In this document: one piece after another, positions 60,460 through 64,000 of the stretch
Numbering within the stretch: position 1 is the stretch's first letter
Layout of the letters: each line of letters begins with the position of its first letter
Notes under the pieces: generated by a model
The model's input: only the letters and a program-made list of their open reading frames with translations
Told to the model about the DNA's origin: nothing
Database searches by the model: none
Translations under genes and position numbers: made by a program
NCBI GenBank assembly: GCA_017882405.1
Contig: JADGPO010000072.1
Coordinates: forward strand, 11,519 to 75,518
Direction of reading: 5' to 3'
Length of the DNA: 64,000 nucleotides
Source: Solirubrobacteraceae bacterium
GTDB lineage: Bacteria > Actinomycetota > Thermoleophilia > Solirubrobacterales > Solirubrobacteraceae

Positions 60460-60930
60460 CTAGAGGTTGCGCTCGTAGTAGTAGTTGACCGGCCCGCCCG
60501 GCTTGCCCTCGTGGTTGTCGAAGCCGAGGCTCTCGTACAGGCGGCGGGCGACCACGTCGGTCTCGGCGGTGCCGAGGTCCATGTAGTCGGCGCCGCGCGC
60601 CCGGGCGAAGTCGATCGCGACCTCCATCAGAGCGCGGCCGATCCCCTGGCCCCGCAGCGCCGGAACGACGTACAGCTCGGCCAGGTAGCACTCCAGCGCT
60701 CGCGACCAGATCGCCTTGCGCAGGCGCAGAACAGCCACCCCGGCCGGCTCGACCCCCGCCACCAGCACGACCGTGTCCCCGTCGGCGACCAGCTCCCGGA
60801 TGCGTCGTGCCAGCTGGGCGGGCTTGGGCGCCGGGTCGTCGAACTCCCGGTTGAAGTCGTACAGGAGGCGGCCGACCGCGTCGGCGTCGGCGTCGGCGGC
60901 CTCGCGAACCGGGACCGTGGTGGAAGTCAC
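60460..60930 (-). CDS. GNAT-family N-acetyltransferase
   Basis: The 156-residue enzyme has a standard GNAT fold: VREAADADADAVGRLLYDFN, LYVVPALRGQGIGRALMEVA (acetyl-CoA loop RGQGIG) and DLGTAETDVVARRLYESLGF. Substrate unknown. GTG at 60928-60930 is preferred to the upstream frame because the family begins there. Monocistronic. Confidence 0.87.
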   Translation of the reverse strand: MTSTTVPVREAADADADAVGRLLYDFNREFDDPAPKPAQLARRIRELVADGDTVVLVAGVEPAGVAVLRLRKAIWSRALECYLAELYVVPALRGQGIGRALMEVAIDFARARGADYMDLGTAETDVVARRLYESLGFDNHEGKPGGPVNYYYERNL

Positions 60931-61021
60931 AGCGCGGCCTGGATCCACTGCGTGAACCGGTCGACCGGGGCCGAGCGCTGCATCGCGCTCAGCCTATCTG
61001 CCTCATTACTAAGGTGAGGGC

Positions 61022-61786
61022 ATGGCGAGTCTCGACGCAACCCGGGTGTTGGTGACCGGCGGCACGAGCGGTCTAGGCAGGGCAATGGCCGAGGCCCTCG
61101 TATCGGCGGGTGCTCGAGTGGCGCTGACGAGCCGCGAGCTGGAGCGGGCCGAGGCCGTCGCCGCGGAGCTGGGCGCCGGCGCGGTGGGGGTCGAGCTCGA
61201 CGTACGCGACGCCACCTCGGTGTCGGCGGGGGTCGACCGCGCCTACGGCCTGCTGGGCGGCCTCGAGATGCTCGTCAACAACGCCGGGATCGGGATGCGG
61301 ACGGTCAATCCGTCTTTCATGTCCGATCCCCAGCCGTTCTGGCAGGTCGCGCCCGCCGGCTTTCGCGACGTGCTGGACACCAAGGCGACCGGCTCGTTCC
61401 TCGTCGCCCGCGCGGTCGTGCCGCGGATGCTGGCCGACGGCGGTGGGCACCTGGTCACGATCTCGATGAACGAGCAGACGATGGTCCGCCGGGGCTTCGT
61501 CCCCTACGGCCCGGCCGGCGCGGCGGTGGACGCGCTGGCTCAGGTGATGGCCGCCGACCTGACCGACACGCCGGTGACCTCGAACATCCTGCTGCCGGGC
61601 GGCGCCACCGCGACCGGGATGGTCCCCGACGAGATGAGCGACGAGGCGCGAGCCGAGCTGCTCGACCCGGCGATCATGGGGCCGCCGATCGTGTGGCTCG
61701 CCTCCGCGCAGGCCGCCGGCGTCCACGGTCAGCGGATCGTCGCGCGCGAGTTCGACGAGTGGCAATCCCGCCAACAGACCGGCTGA
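61022..61786 (+). CDS. Short-chain dehydrogenase/reductase without canonical YxxxK
   Basis: The 254-residue protein has the SDR cofactor motif VLVTGGTSGLGRAMAEAL, ELDVRDATS and LVNNAGIG. The active-site region is VTISMNEQTMVRRGFVPYGP then AGAAVDALAQ: a Ser and a Tyr are present but the residue four after the Tyr is Gly rather than Lys. The C-terminus reads GPPIVWLASAQAAGVHGQRI. Other SDR subfamilies with substituted Lys exist and are usually non-classical, so the catalytic role should be treated with care. Monocistronic. Confidence 0.83.
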   Translation: MASLDATRVLVTGGTSGLGRAMAEALVSAGARVALTSRELERAEAVAAELGAGAVGVELDVRDATSVSAGVDRAYGLLGGLEMLVNNAGIGMRTVNPSFMSDPQPFWQVAPAGFRDVLDTKATGSFLVARAVVPRMLADGGGHLVTISMNEQTMVRRGFVPYGPAGAAVDALAQVMAADLTDTPVTSNILLPGGATATGMVPDEMSDEARAELLDPAIMGPPIVWLASAQAAGVHGQRIVAREFDEWQSRQQTG

Positions 61787-61959
61787 CGCGCGGCTGCCCC
61801 TCCCGCAGTCCCCGGGCCGCGTGTGGCGCGTGATGGTCGTCGAGGCAATGCCACGACCTCGGTCCTGACCGTCGGGCCGGGGCGTCCCGGCAAGACCTAC
61901 GAGCTGGCCGCAAACACGTTGCGCTGACCGCCGCCAGGCAATAGCGTTCCCGGCGGACC

Positions 61960-63783
61960 GTGGACTGGGGGCGATCGCTTACTCGAGCCGTATGCGCGCT
62001 GACGCTGTCGCTCGTGGCTGCCATGCCCGCGGCGGCGAGCGCCGCGCCGATCACCGAGTTCACGGCCGGTCTGCCTTCGGGCAGCGATCCCAGCTCGCTG
62101 ACGGTCGGGCCCGACGGCAACGTGTGGTTCGTCGACGTCGGCGCGATCGGCCGGATCACCCCCTCGGGCCAGATCACCGAGTTCACGGCCGGACTGAACC
62201 CGGGCAGCATGCCATCCGCGATCGTCGCCGCCTCGGACGGGAACCTGTGGTTCACCGACCCGGGAACGATCAAGGCGATCGGCAAGATCACCCCCTCGGG
62301 TCAGATCACGGAGACCCCCGCTGGGCAATCGCCGCTTGAGCTGACGACGGGCGCGAACGGCACCCTCTGGTTCACCGACCCGATGGCGAAGGCGATCGGG
62401 CGGATCATCCCGTCGACGGGCGCGATCAAGGAGTTCGACTACTCGACGCTCGACCCCGTGTCCGACATAGACGAGATCACCGCGGGGCCGGACGGCAACG
62501 TCTACTTCACCGACAGGGGGAACAACCGGGGGGTGGGCAAGATCACCCCCGACGGCACGCTGACCGAGACCCTGACCGGAATCGGCACGATGCCGGCCGG
62601 GATCGGCGCCGGCGCCGACGGCAACGTCTGGTTCAGCGATCAGAGCACACCGGCGATCGGCCGCGTCACCCCCGGTGGCGTCGGCACCGAGTTCGCGCAC
62701 GCCGACGGGCTGCAGACCAACAGCGCCCCGGACGAGATCACCGCCGGCCCGGACGGCAACGTGTGGTTCGACGACCAGGAGGCCGGCAGCGACATGGTCG
62801 GGCGGATCACCCCGTCGGGCCACATCATGGAGTTTCCGACGGCGGGCACGCCGTGGAAGATCGTGGACGGTCTCGACGGCAACCTGTGGCTCCTGCAGTC
62901 CCAGCCCAACGCCGTCCTGCGGGTCACGCCGGCCGGGCCGATCACCGCGATCACCGACGGCCTTCGTTCCACTGCCGACCTGATCGACACCGACATTACC
63001 GAGGGACCGGACGGCAACGTGTGGTTCGTCGACAAAGGCACGCCGACGGCGATCGGCCGCGCCGACGTGCAGTTGGCGCCTACCGTGAGCACCGGCGCAG
63101 CCAGCGCGCTCACCACGTCGAGCGCGACGGTGGCGGGGGCAGTCGATCCGCTCGGTTCCGCGACGACAGTCAGCTTCCAGTACGGAACGAGCCCGGCACT
63201 GGGATCGTCGCTGCCGGCCGGCTCGCTGAAGGCCGGCCCCGACCCCTCGACGGTCACCGCCGGCCTCACCGGGCTTCCCGCCGGGACGACGTTCTACTAC
63301 CGGGTGCTGGCCGCCAACGCGTACGGAACCACGCCGGGAGCGATCCAGAAATTCACCACGGTCGCCGTCGCCAAGCCGATTCCCACCCCGCCGGCCACGC
63401 GAACGAGCACGGCCACGCTCGGCAACCAGCAGGTCGCGCTGACGCTGCCGACGGCGTGCACCGCCAGATCCAGGTCGTTGAGCATCGCCCTTTCGACGGC
63501 GACGATCCCGCGCTCCGCAGCCGCCAAGCTGCGCTTCGTCAGCGCGGCGCTGTATCTCGACCGCGGCATCAGGCACGTGCGCACCAGGCACGTGCACGGC
63601 AAGACCCGCAAGGTGACCACCTACACGTCCAACAAGGTGGTGCGCAAGCTGCCGGCCCGCCCCTCGCTGCGGCTGGCCGGCCTGCGCTCGGGACAGCACA
63701 CCCTGAAAGTCAGGCTGCTGTTCGATAAACGAAAGACCGTGCCGGTGCGAAAGAAGCTGAGCGCCAAGTTCCGCGTCTGCTGA
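61960..63783 (+). CDS. Secreted Vgb-like beta-propeller protein
   Basis: The 607-residue exported protein has a signal peptide ending near AASAA. Then about seven Vgb/NHL-type blades follow, each with GPDGNVWF and GRITPSG-like text (for example LTVGPDGNVWFVDVGAIGRI and ITAGPDGNVYFTDRGNN). From about residue 375 a fibronectin-III-like domain follows (ATVAGAVDPLGSATTVSFQY, LPAGTTFYYRVLAANAYG), then a basic C-terminal domain. The fold resembles virginiamycin B lyase, but in this setting a secreted binding or structural role is as likely. GTG at 61960 is the start. Confidence 0.85.
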   Translation: MDWGRSLTRAVCALTLSLVAAMPAAASAAPITEFTAGLPSGSDPSSLTVGPDGNVWFVDVGAIGRITPSGQITEFTAGLNPGSMPSAIVAASDGNLWFTDPGTIKAIGKITPSGQITETPAGQSPLELTTGANGTLWFTDPMAKAIGRIIPSTGAIKEFDYSTLDPVSDIDEITAGPDGNVYFTDRGNNRGVGKITPDGTLTETLTGIGTMPAGIGAGADGNVWFSDQSTPAIGRVTPGGVGTEFAHADGLQTNSAPDEITAGPDGNVWFDDQEAGSDMVGRITPSGHIMEFPTAGTPWKIVDGLDGNLWLLQSQPNAVLRVTPAGPITAITDGLRSTADLIDTDITEGPDGNVWFVDKGTPTAIGRADVQLAPTVSTGAASALTTSSATVAGAVDPLGSATTVSFQYGTSPALGSSLPAGSLKAGPDPSTVTAGLTGLPAGTTFYYRVLAANAYGTTPGAIQKFTTVAVAKPIPTPPATRTSTATLGNQQVALTLPTACTARSRSLSIALSTATIPRSAAAKLRFVSAALYLDRGIRHVRTRHVHGKTRKVTTYTSNKVVRKLPARPSLRLAGLRSGQHTLKVRLLFDKRKTVPVRKKLSAKFRVC

Positions 63784-63855
63784 TCAGCGGCAGCTCGGGT
63801 CCGGATCGAACGTGTTGTTGGCCTGGGCCAGCGTCAGCGGACCCCCCGTCGCTCG

Positions 63856-64000
63856 ATGGGTGGGAGCTGGAGCCGCACGCGCGCGCCGATCGGGATGGCG
63901 CTGCTGGAGCTCGACGGGCGCTTCACGCACGTCAACGACGCGCTGTGCAGCATCCTGGACTACCCCCGCGAGCAGATGGAGGCAATGCGGGTCGAGTCGA
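63856..64000 (+). CDS. PAS-domain protein, cut by window edge
   Basis: From the ATG at 63856 the frame reads GMALLELDGRFTHVNDALCS followed by ILDYPREQMEAMRVES, the start of a PAS sensor domain. It runs off the right edge, so the output domain is unseen. No ribosome site is obvious, and a start further upstream cannot be ruled out. Confidence 0.55.
   Translation, partial: MGGSWSRTRAPIGMALLELDGRFTHVNDALCSILDYPREQMEAMRVES

Noticed and set aside
61000..61021. CCTCA/TGAGG inverted repeat just before the SDR start
   Set aside because: Arms of 5 bp with a 9-base loop are expected often by chance in this composition.
61797..61927. Plus-strand frame ending GRPGKTYELAANTLR before TGA
   Set aside because: Looks like a C-terminal scrap, but no family can be assigned and no start exists.
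63784..63850. Minus-strand text ending AQANNTFDPDPSCR at a stop at 63784-63786
   Set aside because: Only about 22 codons; possibly another 3' scrap, but unsupported.

Overview
The window is GC-rich throughout and reads as chromosomal DNA of a free-living actinobacterium. The gene mix suggests class Thermoleophilia (Solirubrobacterales, such as Conexibacter or Solirubrobacter): many GTG starts, ATGA/GTGA couplings, a DUF1906-PASTA protein, a G1 (eqolisin) peptidase, NhaA fused to a DsbA-like domain, secreted Vgb-like and PKD proteins, and paired ECF sigma/anti-sigma genes. This placement is inference; there is no rRNA, tRNA, integrase, transposase or CRISPR array that I can see.

Layout. 1-1283: 3' part of a GGDEF-EAL protein. 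1.5-4.2 kb: a gene graveyard holding readable but broken pieces of PAS-GGDEF, cupin, OsmC, SnoaL-like, ribosome-hibernation factor and ferredoxin-reductase-type genes, with one intact HxlR regulator. 4.3-8.9 kb: a small secreted protein, L-2-hydroxyglutarate oxidase, divergent msrB/msrA, an ECF sigma/zinc anti-sigma pair and a group III truncated haemoglobin. 8.9-10.0 kb: remnants of LuxR, FUSC and NrfD genes. 10-19 kb: diguanylate cyclase, lipoprotein, hydrolase, DUF1906-PASTA protein, GH30 glycosidase and secreted unknowns. 19.2-21.7 kb: amidohydrolase, cysteine dioxygenase-like protein, monooxygenase and FdhD. 21.7-29.4 kb: class V aminotransferase, acyl-CoA synthetase, G1 peptidase and NhaA-DsbA. 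29.5-39.2 kb: beta-oxidation genes (thiolase, FadB-type protein, acyl-CoA dehydrogenase) with two TetR regulators, an APC permease and an ABC-F ATPase. 39.2-43.5 kb: a secreted repeat protein, a second sigma/anti-sigma pair and CBS plus CGS/CGL transsulfuration genes.

44.3-51.4 kb is the most unusual part. It is a compact, apparently single-operon tungstate-type ABC transporter: a TupA-like binding protein with a long C-terminal extension, two tandem permeases and an ATPase. Between binding protein and permeases lie a membrane-anchored PKD protein, an ExbB/TolQ/MotA-type proton-channel protein and a DUF2149 protein. A 16-bp perfect palindrome sits just ahead of the first gene. 51.4-54.8 kb follows with three coupled genes: a UBP-type zinc finger, a receiver-thioredoxin-fold-FAD reductase fusion and a cyclic-nucleotide-domain histidine kinase.

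54.8-64 kb: an MFS exporter, an F420-dependent-NADP-reductase-like protein with a 3' frameshift, an MBL-TetR-GNAT operon with a palindromic operator, a decayed sulfonate cluster (SsuD and SsuA/SsuC scars around an intact TauD-like dioxygenase), a GNAT protein, an SDR without the usual catalytic lysine, a Vgb-like beta-propeller protein, and the start of a PAS-domain protein cut by the right edge. Small gene remnants recur between intact genes along the whole window, which suggests repeated local deletion rather than one foreign island.
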